A stretch of 64,000 nt of DNA. It comes from Gammaproteobacteria bacterium. GTDB taxonomy: Bacteria > Pseudomonadota > Gammaproteobacteria > SURF-13. A program made the position numbers and the translations under genes. The DNA lies in NCBI GenBank assembly GCA_016195665.1, contig JACPZD010000036.1, positions 93,217 through 157,216 of the forward strand, in the 5' to 3' direction. The notes under the pieces were generated by a model, which saw only the letters and a list, made by a program, of their open reading frames with translations, did no database searches and was not told the origin of the DNA. Of the stretch, positions 27,469-36,185 are shown piece by piece (position 1 is the first letter of the stretch; every line of letters begins with the position of its first letter).

Positions 27469-28473
27469 GTGAGACAAGGCAACATTCAAGTAGACCCCCA
27501 AGGCCGTCTGCGCCACTTTCTCACCATTGAGGGGCTTACACCCTCGATACTCACTGAAATCCTCGACACCGCGGAGTCGTTCGCCGCGACCAGCGAACAG
27601 GCCGTGAAAAAGCTGCCGTTGCTGCGCGGCAAAACCATCGTCAACTTATTCTTCGAGCCCAGCACCCGCACCCGGACGACGTTTGAACTCGCCGCCAAGC
27701 GCTTGTCGGCGGACGTGCTCAACATCAACGTGAGCGCCTCCTCCACCACCAAGGGCGAATCGCTGCTCGACACGCTGCGCAACCTGGAGGCCATGTACTG
27801 CGACATGTTCGTGGTACGCCACGCCGAGAGCGGCGCCGCGCATTTCATCGCTCAGCATGTCGCACCGCACGTGAGCGTCATCAACGCGGGTGACGGCAGC
27901 CACGCGCATCCCACGCAGGCCATCCTCGACATGTTCACCGTGCGCCGCCACAAGGGCGACTTCGGCAAGCTTTGCGTGGCGATCGTGGGAGACATCCTGC
28001 ACTCCCGCGTGGCGCGTTCGCAGATCCACGCCCTCACCACGCTCGGCGTGCCGGAGGTGCGCGTTATCGCGCCGCACACCCTGCTGCCGGCGCAGATCGA
28101 AACGCTCGGCGTGCACGTCTATCACGACCTGCGCGAGGGCCTGCGCGATGTGGACGTGATCATGATGCTGCGCCTGCAGCGCGAGCGTATGCAGGGCGCG
28201 CTTCTGCCCAGCGAACGCGAATACTTCCACCTCTACGGCCTCACCGAAGAGAAGCTGGCCTACGCCAGGCCGGACGTCATCATCATGCATCCCGGACCGA
28301 TCAATCGCGGCGTGGAGATGGACTCCGCCGTCGCCGACGGCCCGCGTTCGGTGATTCTGCAGCAGGTGAGTCACGGCATCGCGGTGCGGATGGCCATCAT
28401 GACATTGGCGATGCGTGTCCGTCCGCTTGCAGCGGAGGCGGGCGAAGCGATGACCGCAAGGAAAACCAAGTGA
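27469..28473 (+). CDS. pyrB: Aspartate carbamoyltransferase catalytic chain PyrB
   Basis: The 334-residue enzyme makes carbamoyl-aspartate. Motifs are [13 protein letters not shown] (carbamoyl phosphate binding), [13 protein letters not shown] and [11 protein letters not shown]. The start is a GTG. The N-terminal extension before HFLTIEGL fits the class-A Pseudomonas type that assembles with an inactive dihydroorotase subunit, which is the next gene. Stop and start overlap as TGATG. Confidence 0.94.
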   Translation: MRQGNIQVDPQGRLRHFLTIEGLTPSILTEILDTAESFAATSEQAVKKLPLLRGKTIVNLFFEPSTRTRTTFELAAKRLSADVLNINVSASSTTKGESLLDTLRNLEAMYCDMFVVRHAESGAAHFIAQHVAPHVSVINAGDGSHAHPTQAILDMFTVRRHKGDFGKLCVAIVGDILHSRVARSQIHALTTLGVPEVRVIAPHTLLPAQIETLGVHVYHDLREGLRDVDVIMMLRLQRERMQGALLPSEREYFHLYGLTEEKLAYARPDVIIMHPGPINRGVEMDSAVADGPRSVILQQVSHGIAVRMAIMTLAMRVRPLAAEAGEAMTARKTK

Positions 28474-29756
28474 TGCGCCTGCGCATTTCCGGAGGCCGGG
28501 TCATAGACCCCGCCCAGGGCGTGGATAAGGTCCAGGATGTGTATGTCGCCGAGGGAAAAATCGCCGCGCTGGGCAAGGCGCCCGACGGCTTCACCGCTGA
28601 CCGTGAGATCGTTGTCCGACACCAGGTCGTATGCCCGGGGCTGATAGACCTGTGCGCGCGGCTGCGCGAGCCCGGTCAGCCCCATAAGGCGACCATCGCC
28701 AGCGAAACCGCCGCGGCGGCGAGCGCCGGGATCACCACCCTGTGCTGCCCGCCCGACACCGACCCGGTGATAGACACTCCTGCCGTGGTCGAACTGATTC
28801 ATCACCGCGCCGCACAGGCCGGCACGGCGCGAATATTGCCTCTTGGCGCCCTCACCAAGGGGCTCGCCGGCAATGAGATCGCAGAGATGATGGCCCTGAC
28901 CGAGACCGGCTGCGTTGCGATCAGCAACGCCGGCCGACCGGTCACCAACACCCTGGTCATGCGCCGGGCGATGGAATACGCCGCCACCCATGACCTGTTG
29001 CTGATTTTGCGCGCGCAGGATTACTGGCTGTCACACGGCGGCTGCGCGCACGAGGGCAAGGTGAGCACCCGCTTGGGATTACCCGGCATTCCCGAGAGCG
29101 CCGAGACGGCGGGGCTGGCGCGGGATTTATTGCTCATCGAACAGACCGGCGTGCGCGCGCACTTTGGTCAGCTCTCCACCGCGCGCGCGGTGCAGATGAT
29201 CGGACGCGCACAGCACGACGGCCTGCCGGTGAGCGCCGACGTCAGCGCCCACCAGCTCCACCTCACCGAAATGGATCTCGGCCACTTCGACAGCGCCTGC
29301 CATGTCTCGCCGCCGCTGCGCACCCTGCGCGACCGCGACGGACTGCGCAAGGGTTTGGCGGACGGCGTCATCGCCGTGGTCTGTTCCGATCATCAGCCGC
29401 ACGACCCCGACGCCAAACTGCTTCCCTTCACCGAGACCGAGCCGGGCATCTCCGCGCTTGAGAGTTTATTGCCGCTCACCTTGCGGCTGGTGGATGAGGG
29501 TGTGCTCAGCCTGACGGAGGCCCTGGCCCGGCTCACCTCCCAACCGGCCCGCATCCTCGGCATCGAGGCCGGCAGTTTGGCCATCGGGAAACCCGCCGAC
29601 ATCTGTATCTATGACCCTGATCGCTATTGGGCACTCAGCGCCGCAACCCTCATCAGTCACGGTCACAACACCCCCTTTCTGGGCTGGGAGTTCAAGGGGC
29701 GGGTGACTCACACGTTGCTGGGCGGTAGGTTGGTCTATGTTACTGACTCGCAATAG
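28473..29756 (+). CDS. pyrX: Dihydroorotase-like non-catalytic subunit PyrC' (PyrX)
   Basis: The 427-residue amidohydrolase-fold protein aligns with dihydroorotase, but the metal motif usually read as DxHxHLREPG is here DLCARLREPG. Both zinc histidines are therefore missing. In Pseudomonas such an inactive PyrC' is needed to assemble the PyrB dodecamer. Other parts of the fold are kept (ITTLCCPPDTDPVID, VVCSDHQPHDPDAK, ARILGIEAGSLAIGKPAD). The start at 28473 overlaps the pyrB stop. An active PyrC must be encoded elsewhere. Confidence 0.9.
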   Translation: MRLRISGGRVIDPAQGVDKVQDVYVAEGKIAALGKAPDGFTADREIVVRHQVVCPGLIDLCARLREPGQPHKATIASETAAAASAGITTLCCPPDTDPVIDTPAVVELIHHRAAQAGTARILPLGALTKGLAGNEIAEMMALTETGCVAISNAGRPVTNTLVMRRAMEYAATHDLLLILRAQDYWLSHGGCAHEGKVSTRLGLPGIPESAETAGLARDLLLIEQTGVRAHFGQLSTARAVQMIGRAQHDGLPVSADVSAHQLHLTEMDLGHFDSACHVSPPLRTLRDRDGLRKGLADGVIAVVCSDHQPHDPDAKLLPFTETEPGISALESLLPLTLRLVDEGVLSLTEALARLTSQPARILGIEAGSLAIGKPADICIYDPDRYWALSAATLISHGHNTPFLGWEFKGRVTHTLLGGRLVYVTDSQ

Positions 29757-29800
29757 GCCCATAAAATGGTGTATATTAGGCCCACACATTCACCGGAATT
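29754..29800 (+). promoter_or_regulatory. Candidate vapBC promoter/operator with TAGGCCC direct repeats
   Basis: TAGGCCC occurs at 29754-29760 and again at 29777-29783, 23 bp apart (two helical turns), with a TATATT -10-like box between them at about 29772-29777. The first repeat contains the pyrX stop codon. Binding by a VapB-VapC complex is plausible but not shown. Confidence 0.4.
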
Positions 29801-30001
29801 ATGTCTATGCGCACCCATATCGAACTGGATGACAAACTATTAAACCAGGTGCTTCAACTAGGTGGTTTTACCACCAAGAAAGAAGCCGTTGGTAAAGCCC
29901 TGGAGGAGTATGCCAAACGGCTCAAGCGTGACGAGTTATTGAAACTGCAAGGCAAAGTGAAGTGGCGGGGAGACTTACGCAAACTGCGGGCCCTACGCTA
30001 A
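29801..30001 (+). CDS. vapB: VapB-family antitoxin
   Basis: The 66-residue protein has a ribbon-helix-helix-like start (MRTHIELDDKLLNQVLQLGGF TTKKEAV) typical of type II VapB antitoxins, and a basic C-terminal tail to wrap the toxin. The vapC ATG follows 4 bp after the stop. An ATG two codons downstream is an alternative start. Confidence 0.85.
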   Translation: MSMRTHIELDDKLLNQVLQLGGFTTKKEAVGKALEEYAKRLKRDELLKLQGKVKWRGDLRKLRALR

Positions 30002-30005
30002 TCTC

Positions 30006-30410
30006 ATGGTCCTGGTAGACACCTCCGCCTGGGTCGATTTTTTTAACGGTCACGCCTCAGCGGAAGCGCGAACCCTGCAGCGGCTAATCGCTTCCGACGA
30101 GGTGATCGCCATTACCGGCGTGATACTCACGGAAATATTGTCGGGGCTGAAAACCGAGACCCAGGCCACAAAGGTCGGCGATTTACTCTCGGTATTCGAA
30201 TATCTTGATGGACTTACCCAACAAGACTATCTGCTGGCGGCCAAGATCTATCGTACCTGCCGCGGCAGGGGTACGACCTTAAGTTCAACTGTTGATTGCC
30301 TGATCGCCCAACTCGCACTCAGCCGTAACTGTTGGTTGCTGACCAAAGACAAGGATTTTCAGCTTATAAAAAAATTCTTCCCACTTAAACTGTGGAAGAT
30401 TGAAGCATGA
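30006..30410 (+). CDS. vapC: PIN-domain ribonuclease toxin VapC
   Basis: The 134-residue PIN protein has acidic catalytic positions in VDTSAWVDFF (Asp5), LTEILSGL (Glu), TVDCLIAQLA (Asp) and TKDKDF (Asp). VapC toxins cleave tRNA or rRNA. With vapB it interrupts an otherwise biosynthetic run (pyrX to pyrK-like), so it is probably an acquired module. Confidence 0.88.
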   Translation: MVLVDTSAWVDFFNGHASAEARTLQRLIASDEVIAITGVILTEILSGLKTETQATKVGDLLSVFEYLDGLTQQDYLLAAKIYRTCRGRGTTLSSTVDCLIAQLALSRNCWLLTKDKDFQLIKKFFPLKLWKIEA

Positions 30411-30437
30411 GCCTGCAAGATTACCACCCTCATTGAA

Positions 30438-31316
30438 ATGAAACCCCACCGCAACACCCTCCACGTTGAAGACGCCGTCGTGCTCAGTCACGTTGCGCAT
30501 CCCGGCAATCAATTTATCCTGCGGGTGCAGGCGCCGCAGTGCGCCGCGCACGCCAGGCCCGGCAGCTTCGCGCACCTGTCCTGTGATCCGTTACTGCCGA
30601 TGCGCCGCCCGCTTTCCATCATGCGCGCCGATCCAAGGCAAGGCTGGGTGGAATTTCTCTACAAGGCCTTGGGCAACGGCTTGCGACTGCTGGCGCAGCG
30701 TGAGGTGGGCGAATCCCTCAGCATGATGGGACCCATAGGGGTGCCCTATACGCTGTACCCTGACAAGCCACGCCCGCTGCTCATCGGCGGTGGCGTCGGC
30801 ATACCGCCCATGGTGTTCATCGCGGACGTGTTGCGCCAGTCAAATGAATCCTATCACCCGTTCGCCATCATGGGCTCGGAGGTGCCGTTCCCGTTTACCG
30901 CCCGGCCTTCACGGATCATGACGCCGGGAATGCCCGACGGCGTGATCGCGTCCATGCCCCTGCTCGAGGAATGGGGCATAGCGAGCCGCTTGGCCAGCCT
31001 GCAAGGCTATCCCGGTTGCTTTGAGGGTTATGTAACGGAGCTGGCGCGCGCCTATCTCAATGCGCTAAATCCCGAACAGCGCGCCGAAGTGGAAATATTT
31101 GCCTGCGGTCCAAACGCGATGCTGGAGGCGGTGGCCAAACTCGCACGCGAGTATCGTTTACCGTGCCAAGTCTCGCTGGAGGAATACATGGCCTGCGCGG
31201 TGGGCGGTTGCGCGGGTTGCGTGGTCGAGGTGCAGACCCCACTGGGCCCCGCGATGAAGCGGGTGTGTGTGGATGGGCCGGTGTTTGACGCCGCCACGAT
31301 TGCAAGCTTTGCGTAG
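30438..31316 (+). CDS. PyrK-like dihydroorotate dehydrogenase electron-transfer subunit
   Basis: The 292-residue FAD/NAD and 2Fe-2S protein starts with a ferredoxin-reductase barrel (FAHLSCDPLLPMRRPLSIM), then a nucleotide loop (LLIGGGVGIPPM). The C-terminal iron-sulfur motif CAVGGCAGC has a further Cys in MKRVC. This matches PyrK of class 1B dihydroorotate dehydrogenases. The usual partner PyrD(B) is not adjacent, and gammaproteobacteria normally use a quinone-linked PyrD, so it may serve another oxidoreductase. Confidence 0.8.
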   Translation: MKPHRNTLHVEDAVVLSHVAHPGNQFILRVQAPQCAAHARPGSFAHLSCDPLLPMRRPLSIMRADPRQGWVEFLYKALGNGLRLLAQREVGESLSMMGPIGVPYTLYPDKPRPLLIGGGVGIPPMVFIADVLRQSNESYHPFAIMGSEVPFPFTARPSRIMTPGMPDGVIASMPLLEEWGIASRLASLQGYPGCFEGYVTELARAYLNALNPEQRAEVEIFACGPNAMLEAVAKLAREYRLPCQVSLEEYMACAVGGCAGCVVEVQTPLGPAMKRVCVDGPVFDAATIASFA

Positions 31317-31341
31317 CGCGCACGATCAGATCGGCAAAAAA

Positions 31342-31405
31342 ATCACCGCGGAGGACGCGGAGGGGAAACTATTTAATTTTATTCTTCCGCGTCCTCCGCG
31401 GTGAA
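31342..31405. repeat. CACCGCAGAGGACGCAGAGG inverted-repeat family, copy 4
   Basis: TCACCGCGGAGGACGCGGAG at the left pairs with CTTCCGCGTCCTCCGCGGTG at the right around an AT-rich loop of about 20 bp. It forms a near-perfect long hairpin between convergent pyrK-like and pilU genes and may double as a terminator. Confidence 0.7.
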
Positions 31406-31412
31406 TATTAGG

Positions 31413-32540
31413 TTAGTATTTACTGGGATCCACCAGGGTCACCCCTTCCAGCGTGGAGCCGATCTTCTTCATCTTTTGCTCATCATGGAGCTTGACCATC
31501 AGGCGCAGGTCGTTGGCGGAATCGGCGTAGCGGACGGCGTCTTCGTAGCTGATCTCGCCTTTCTGATAAAGATCATACAAGGCCTGATCGAAGGTCTGCA
31601 TCCCAGACTCCGTGGAGCGTGTCATCAAGGTCTTGATTTCGTGTACCGCGCCCTTGAACAACAAGTCGGACATGAGCGGGGTATTGAGCATAATCTCGAT
31701 CGCCGCACAGCGGCCCTTGCCGTCGGCGCGCGGCAACAGGCGCTGGGCGATCACCGCCTTGAGGTTTAGCGAGAGGTCCATCAACAACTGGTCGCGGCGA
31801 TCATCGGGAAAGAAATTGATGATACGGTCGAGCGCCTGGTTGGCGCTGTTGGCGTGCAACGTGGAGAGACACAGATGCCCCGTTTCGGCGAAGGCGATGG
31901 CGTGACTCATGGTCTCGCGGGCGCGGATCTCGCCGATCAGTATCACGTCCGGGGCCTGGCGCAAGGTGTTCTTCAGCGCCGTCTCGAAGGACTCGGTATC
32001 CACCCCCACTTCGCGCTGGGTAACGATGCAGTTCTGATGCCTGTGCACATATTCGATGGGATCTTCGATGCTGATGATATGACCACTGCTGTTCTGGTTG
32101 CGGTAACCGATCATGGCCGCGAGCGAGGTGGACTTGCCGGTGCCGGTGCCCCCCACGAAGATCACCAGGCCGCGCTTGGTCATGGAGATGTCTTTTAGTA
32201 TCGGGGGCAACCCCAGATCTTCCAGCTTGGGGATTTCGGTTTGAATCCTGCGCAACACCATCCCCATGCTGTTGCGTTGCTGAAACACATTGACGCGGAA
32301 GCGGCCGAGACCCGCGACGCCGATGGCGAAATTACACTCCAGGGTACGTTCAAACTCCGAGCGCTGATGGGCGTTCATGACGCTCATCACCACATCGCGG
32401 GCCTGCTCCGTGGTCAACGCCGTCTCCACCACCGGCTTGATCTCGCCGTGCACCTTGAGGCTGGGCGCCACACCCGCGGTAATGAACAGGTCTGATGCGC
32501 CTTTCTCCACCATCATCTTGAGAAGATCGTTAAAGACCAT
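31413..32540 (-). CDS. pilU: Type IV pilus retraction ATPase PilU
   Basis: The 375-residue secretion ATPase has Walker A in GGTGTGKSTSL near residue 133, the Asp box IISIEDPIEYVHRH, and Walker B in DVILIGEIRARETM. PilU works with PilT in pilus retraction. It lies 225 bp downstream of pilT in the same direction, the usual pilTU order. The C-terminus after residue 345 is a divergent tail, typical of PilU. Confidence 0.93.
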   Translation of the reverse strand: MVFNDLLKMMVEKGASDLFITAGVAPSLKVHGEIKPVVETALTTEQARDVVMSVMNAHQRSEFERTLECNFAIGVAGLGRFRVNVFQQRNSMGMVLRRIQTEIPKLEDLGLPPILKDISMTKRGLVIFVGGTGTGKSTSLAAMIGYRNQNSSGHIISIEDPIEYVHRHQNCIVTQREVGVDTESFETALKNTLRQAPDVILIGEIRARETMSHAIAFAETGHLCLSTLHANSANQALDRIINFFPDDRRDQLLMDLSLNLKAVIAQRLLPRADGKGRCAAIEIMLNTPLMSDLLFKGAVHEIKTLMTRSTESGMQTFDQALYDLYQKGEISYEDAVRYADSANDLRLMVKLHDEQKMKKIGSTLEGVTLVDPSKY

Positions 32541-32599
32541 GGGCAGATATCTCCTAAGTTAGATTTTCGCACTGCCCGGGATGAACCGCGCAGGCGACC

Positions 32600-32735
32600 A
32601 AAGGGGAGAATTGCAGGTCTCCCCCAGCCCTCACTCCAACTCTCTCCCGGAGGGAGAGAGGGCAATCGTTCCCTGCACCCTTCGCTTCGCTCTTCCCTCT
32701 CGGGAGAAGGGACAGGGATGAGGGTCGAACCCCAT
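32600..32735. repeat. CCCTCTCCCGGAGGGAGAGG-type palindromic repeat between pilT and pilU
   Basis: CTCTCTCCCGGAGGGAGAGA is a strong hairpin near 32640-32660, and a second CCCTCTCGGGAGAAGGG follows near 32694-32712. The stretch 32677-32698 (ACCCTTCGCTTCGCTCTTCC plus CT) matches, but for one indel, a module in the long form of the in-frame repeat of chpA. So the two families share a building block. Confidence 0.7.
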
Positions 32736-32765
32736 CGCTTGTGCCGCAGCAAGCTGCGGACTGGA

Positions 32766-33803
32766 TTAATTAAATGAATCTTTATTGACCGCCATGTAGC
32801 GCGCATCGAGCTTGTTCACCAGCCCGGCGCGCACCAGCCCTTGCAGATTTTGATCGAGCGTCTGCATGCCGGTGGCTTGCCCCGTTTGAATGGCCGAATA
32901 CATTTGCGCCACCTTGTTTTCGCGGATCAGGTTGCGGATGGCGGGTGTGGCGATCATGATTTCGTGCGCGGCGATGCGCCCGCCTCCCGTCCTCTTGAAT
33001 AGGGCCTGCGAGATCACCGCGCGCAGGCTTTCCGAGAGCATGGCCCGTATCATGTCTTTCTCGCCGGCCGGAAATACATCAATGATGCGGTCTATGGTCT
33101 TGGCCGCCGAATTGGTGTGCAGGGTGGCGAACACCAGATGGCCGGTTTCGGCGGCGGTGAGCGCCAGACGGATGGTCTCGAGGTCGCGCATCTCGCCCAC
33201 CAGGATGATGTCCGGATCTTCTCGCAAGGCCGAGCGCAGCGCCTCGCTGAAGCCCAGCGTGTGTTGGAAGACCTCGCGCTGGTTGATCAGGGATTTTTTA
33301 CTCTCATGAATAAATTCGATGGGATCTTCAATGGTGAGTATGTGAGAGAATTCTTTTTCGTTAAGATAATTGATAAGCGCCGCGAGGGTGGTGGATTTGC
33401 CGGAGCCGGTGGGGCCTGTGACCAGCACCACCCCGCGCGGCTGATCGGCGATCTCCTTGAAGATTGGCGGGCAGCCCAGATCCTCCAGGGTCAGCACCTT
33501 AGAGGGAATGGTGCGAAACACGCCGCCCGCACCACGGTTCTGGTTAAAGGCATTGACCCGGAAGCGCGCCAGGCTGGGGATCTCAAAGGAAAAATCGGTC
33601 TCGTAAAATTCCTCATAGTCCTTGCGCTGCTTGTCGTTCATGATGTCATAGACCATGGAGTGGACGGTCTTGTGATCCAGAGCGGGCACATCCAGGCGGC
33701 GCATGTCGCCGTCTACACGGATAATAGGGGGTTGACCCGCGGACAGGTGCAAGTCCGAGGCCTTGTTCTTGACGCTGAAGGCCAATAATTCGGTAATATC
33801 CAT
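32766..33803 (-). CDS. pilT: Type IV pilus retraction ATPase PilT
   Basis: The 345-residue hexameric ATPase depolymerises pili. Walker A is GPTGSGKSTTL near residue 130, the Asp box is HILTIEDPIEFIHES, Walker B is DIILVGEMRDLETI and the C-terminal AIRNLIRE motif is intact. I start at the ATG at 33803 (MDITELLAF), the usual PilT N-terminus, with GGGG upstream. It is divergent from yggS, as in Pseudomonas. Confidence 0.95.
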   Translation of the reverse strand: MDITELLAFSVKNKASDLHLSAGQPPIIRVDGDMRRLDVPALDHKTVHSMVYDIMNDKQRKDYEEFYETDFSFEIPSLARFRVNAFNQNRGAGGVFRTIPSKVLTLEDLGCPPIFKEIADQPRGVVLVTGPTGSGKSTTLAALINYLNEKEFSHILTIEDPIEFIHESKKSLINQREVFQHTLGFSEALRSALREDPDIILVGEMRDLETIRLALTAAETGHLVFATLHTNSAAKTIDRIIDVFPAGEKDMIRAMLSESLRAVISQALFKRTGGGRIAAHEIMIATPAIRNLIRENKVAQMYSAIQTGQATGMQTLDQNLQGLVRAGLVNKLDARYMAVNKDSFN

Positions 33804-33854
33804 AATTTTCCCCAAGCGGACATGGCGGTCATGTTCCAAGGACAGGCCGCAAGT

Positions 33855-33887
33855 ACGGCAAGGGGCGGCAACGCCGCCCCTTGCCGT
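33855..33887. repeat. Perfect 15-bp-stem hairpin in the pilT-yggS gap
   Basis: ACGGCAAGGGGCGGC at 33855-33869 pairs exactly with GCCGCCCCTTGCCGT at 33873-33887 around a 3-nt loop. It would lie in the 5' region of the pilT transcript. It is not followed by a T-run on either strand. Its role is unknown. Confidence 0.65.
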
Positions 33888-33984
33888 TTAATGATTCCCC
33901 TCGAGCATCCCCGAAAGGTGAAATCAAAGTGGTTATCGGTAAACAATACCAGTTACTTGAGCCTAAAATTACATCTTAAAAGAC

Positions 33985-34689
33985 ATGGACGCAACTGAAA
34001 CTATCTCCGACAGGCTCGACAGGCTGCGCCGGCGCATCGCACAGGCGGAGCTGGAATTCGGCAGACAATCCGGCTCGGTGGCCCTCCTCGCGGTAAGCAA
34101 AGGCTTTCCCGCGGAGGCGATCCATGCGGCGGCGCTCAGCGGCCAGCGCCGCTTCGGAGAAAATTATCTGCAAGAATCCATGGCCAAAATCAAAGATCCC
34201 CGCTTGCAAGGCCTGAGGCTGGAGTGGCACTTTATAGGCCCTATCCAGAGCAACAAGACCCCGGCCATCGCCGAACATTTCGACTGGGTTCATAGTGTAG
34301 ACCGGCTGAACATTGCCGAGCGGCTCGGCCGTCAGCGCCCTGTTGACTTACCGCCGCTCAACGTCTGTTTACAGGTCAATATAGATAACGAGCCCCGCAA
34401 GTCAGGGGTAACCCCGGAACAACTCCCGGAGCTGGCGGAGGCGGTGGCAAGATTGCCGCGCCTGCACCTGCGGGGGCTTATGGCGATCCCGGCGCCGCAC
34501 CCTGATTTTGCAGAACAGCGCGTACCCTTTCGCGTGTTGCGCCAGGCCCTGGAGGAATTGCAGGCCAATGACCTTAAGCTCGACACCCTCTCGATGGGCA
34601 TGACGGATGATCTGGAGGCCGCCATTGCCGAGGGTGCAACGATGGTGAGAGTGGGGAGGGGGGTGTTTGGGGTGAGGGGTGAGGGGTGA
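33985..34689 (+). CDS. yggS: Pyridoxal-phosphate homeostasis protein YggS (PLPBP)
   Basis: The 234-residue PLP-binding protein has the lysine in LLAVSKGFP near residue 37, RRFGENYLQE, WHFIGPIQSNK and the C-terminal SMGMTDDLEAAIAEGATMVRVG. It maintains free PLP and amino-acid balance. The final residues GVRGEG and the stop are encoded by GTGAGGGGTGAGGGGTGA, a GTGAGG repeat, replacing the usual GARDY-type end. Confidence 0.92.
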   Translation: MDATETISDRLDRLRRRIAQAELEFGRQSGSVALLAVSKGFPAEAIHAAALSGQRRFGENYLQESMAKIKDPRLQGLRLEWHFIGPIQSNKTPAIAEHFDWVHSVDRLNIAERLGRQRPVDLPPLNVCLQVNIDNEPRKSGVTPEQLPELAEAVARLPRLHLRGLMAIPAPHPDFAEQRVPFRVLRQALEELQANDLKLDTLSMGMTDDLEAAIAEGATMVRVGRGVFGVRGEG

Positions 34690-34725
34690 GTGGAAACGGT
34701 TTTTTACGCCTCACGCCTCACGCAG
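34672..34725. repeat. GTGAGG-heptamer inverted repeat, copy 4
   Basis: Three GTGAGG units at 34672-34692 lie partly within the 3' end of yggS. They face CGCCTCACGCCTCACGC at 34708-34725 across a T-rich spacer. The hairpin arm nearest the gene is translated. Confidence 0.7.
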
Positions 34726-34779
34726 TTAGACCTGCTTCCCCTCCTGCGTTACACTTCCAAACTAACATAAGGAATTCCT

Positions 34780-35604
34780 GTGAAAGACACCCCCATCGCC
34801 TTCATCGGCGGCGGCAACATGGCGCGCAGCCTGATTGCCGGTCTGATCGCCGACGGCTATTCGCCGCAAAATCTCTGGGTGGCCGACCCAAACGCGGGAC
34901 AATTGACCGAGTTGCGCCAAAACTTTGGCATACATACCGCCACGTCGAATACGCAGGCGATGGAGCATGCCTCCGTCGTGGTATTGGCCGTTAAACCCCA
35001 AGTATTGAAAACCGTGGCGCAGGAACTGGCGCCCACGGTACAAAAGCACCGCCCGCTGGTGGTATCCATCGCCGCCGGGATACGCGAACCCGATTTGAAC
35101 CGATGGTTGGGCGGCGGTGCCGCCGTCGTCCGCACTATGCCGAATACCCCCGCGCTGGTGCAGACCGGCGCCACGGCGCTCTATGCCAATGCCCATGTGT
35201 CGCAGGAACAACGTAATCTGGCAGAGTCCATCCTGCGTGCGGTGGGGCTTACATTGTGGCTGGAGGATGAGACGCAGATGGACGCCGTGACCGCGCTCTC
35301 CGGCAGCGGTCCGGCCTATTTTTTTCTGGTCATGGAGGCATTGGAAAACGCCGCCATGCGACTCGGCCTCAACCGTGAGGTGGCGCATCTCCTGACCTTG
35401 CAGACAGCGCTCGGCGCCGCCAAGATGGCGTTGGAGAGTAATGAGGACGCCGCCGGCCTGCGCGCGCGCGTCACCTCCAAGGGAGGCGCCACGGAACAGG
35501 CGGTCCGGGTATTACAAGAGGGCCATCTGCAGGAGTTGTTCGACGCGGCGCTCAAGGCCGCACATACACGCTCCATCGAATTGGCCAGGCTATTAGGAGA
35601 TTAA
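34780..35604 (+). CDS. proC: Pyrroline-5-carboxylate reductase ProC
   Basis: The 274-residue NAD(P)H-dependent enzyme makes the last step of proline synthesis. The Rossmann start is IAFIGGGNMARSLI, and the catalytic-domain signature MDAVTALSGSGPAYFF and SKGGATEQAV are clear. The start is a GTG with TAAGGA upstream. yggT follows 2 bp after the stop. Confidence 0.95.
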   Translation: MKDTPIAFIGGGNMARSLIAGLIADGYSPQNLWVADPNAGQLTELRQNFGIHTATSNTQAMEHASVVVLAVKPQVLKTVAQELAPTVQKHRPLVVSIAAGIREPDLNRWLGGGAAVVRTMPNTPALVQTGATALYANAHVSQEQRNLAESILRAVGLTLWLEDETQMDAVTALSGSGPAYFFLVMEALENAAMRLGLNREVAHLLTLQTALGAAKMALESNEDAAGLRARVTSKGGATEQAVRVLQEGHLQELFDAALKAAHTRSIELARLLGD

Positions 35605-35606
35605 TT

Positions 35607-36185
35607 ATGGGAGGTTATTTCGGCAACGCCGCGGTGTTTCTGATTCAGACGGCGTTTGGGCTTTATATTCTGGCTGTGCTGCTGCGTTTTTTATTGCAGT
35701 GGGTGCGCGCCGATTTTTACAACCCTGTTTCACAGTTTCTGGTGAAGATGACCACGCCTCTGCTGCGACCGTTGCGCCGCGTGATTCCCGGCTTCGGTGG
35801 GATTGATTTCGCCTCGGTGGTACTGATGCTGGCGCTGCAATTAATAGAGCTGGTGCTGGTCACACAACTGCTGGGCCAGCCCTTGAGCGTGGGCGGCTTG
35901 ATGGTACTGGCGGTGGCGGAACTGTTGTCGTTGCTGATTAAGGTCTTTTTGTTCTCGATCCTGATCCAGGTCATTCTGAGCTGGGTGCGGCCGGGCGACC
36001 ATAGCCCGGTGAGCCTGCTGCTCTATCAGCTCAACGAACCGCTGCTGGCCCCCGCGCGGCGAATTATCCCGGCGATTTCGGGCCTCGATCTCTCACCCGT
36101 CCTGGTCCTGGTGCTGCTGCAGTTGTCGCTGATGCTGCTGGCCGCGCCGCTACAGGATTTCGGCATGCTGTTGAATCTTAGATAA
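35607..36185 (+). CDS. yggT: YggT-family integral membrane protein
   Basis: The 192-residue protein holds two copies of the YggT domain. Each has hydrophobic segments and a SWVRP/QWVRADFYNP plus PLLxPxRRxIP motif (PLLRPLRRVIPGF and PLLAPARRIIPAI). The function is unknown, with links to osmotic or septal processes in other bacteria. Tight coupling to proC is the standard arrangement. Confidence 0.92.
   Translation: MGGYFGNAAVFLIQTAFGLYILAVLLRFLLQWVRADFYNPVSQFLVKMTTPLLRPLRRVIPGFGGIDFASVVLMLALQLIELVLVTQLLGQPLSVGGLMVLAVAELLSLLIKVFLFSILIQVILSWVRPGDHSPVSLLLYQLNEPLLAPARRIIPAISGLDLSPVLVLVLLQLSLMLLAAPLQDFGMLLNLR

Noticed and set aside
27972..28472. Open frame extending pyrX upstream through most of pyrB
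   Set aside because: It is the shadow frame of pyrB; the ATG at 28473 overlaps the pyrB stop and gives the normal N-terminus.
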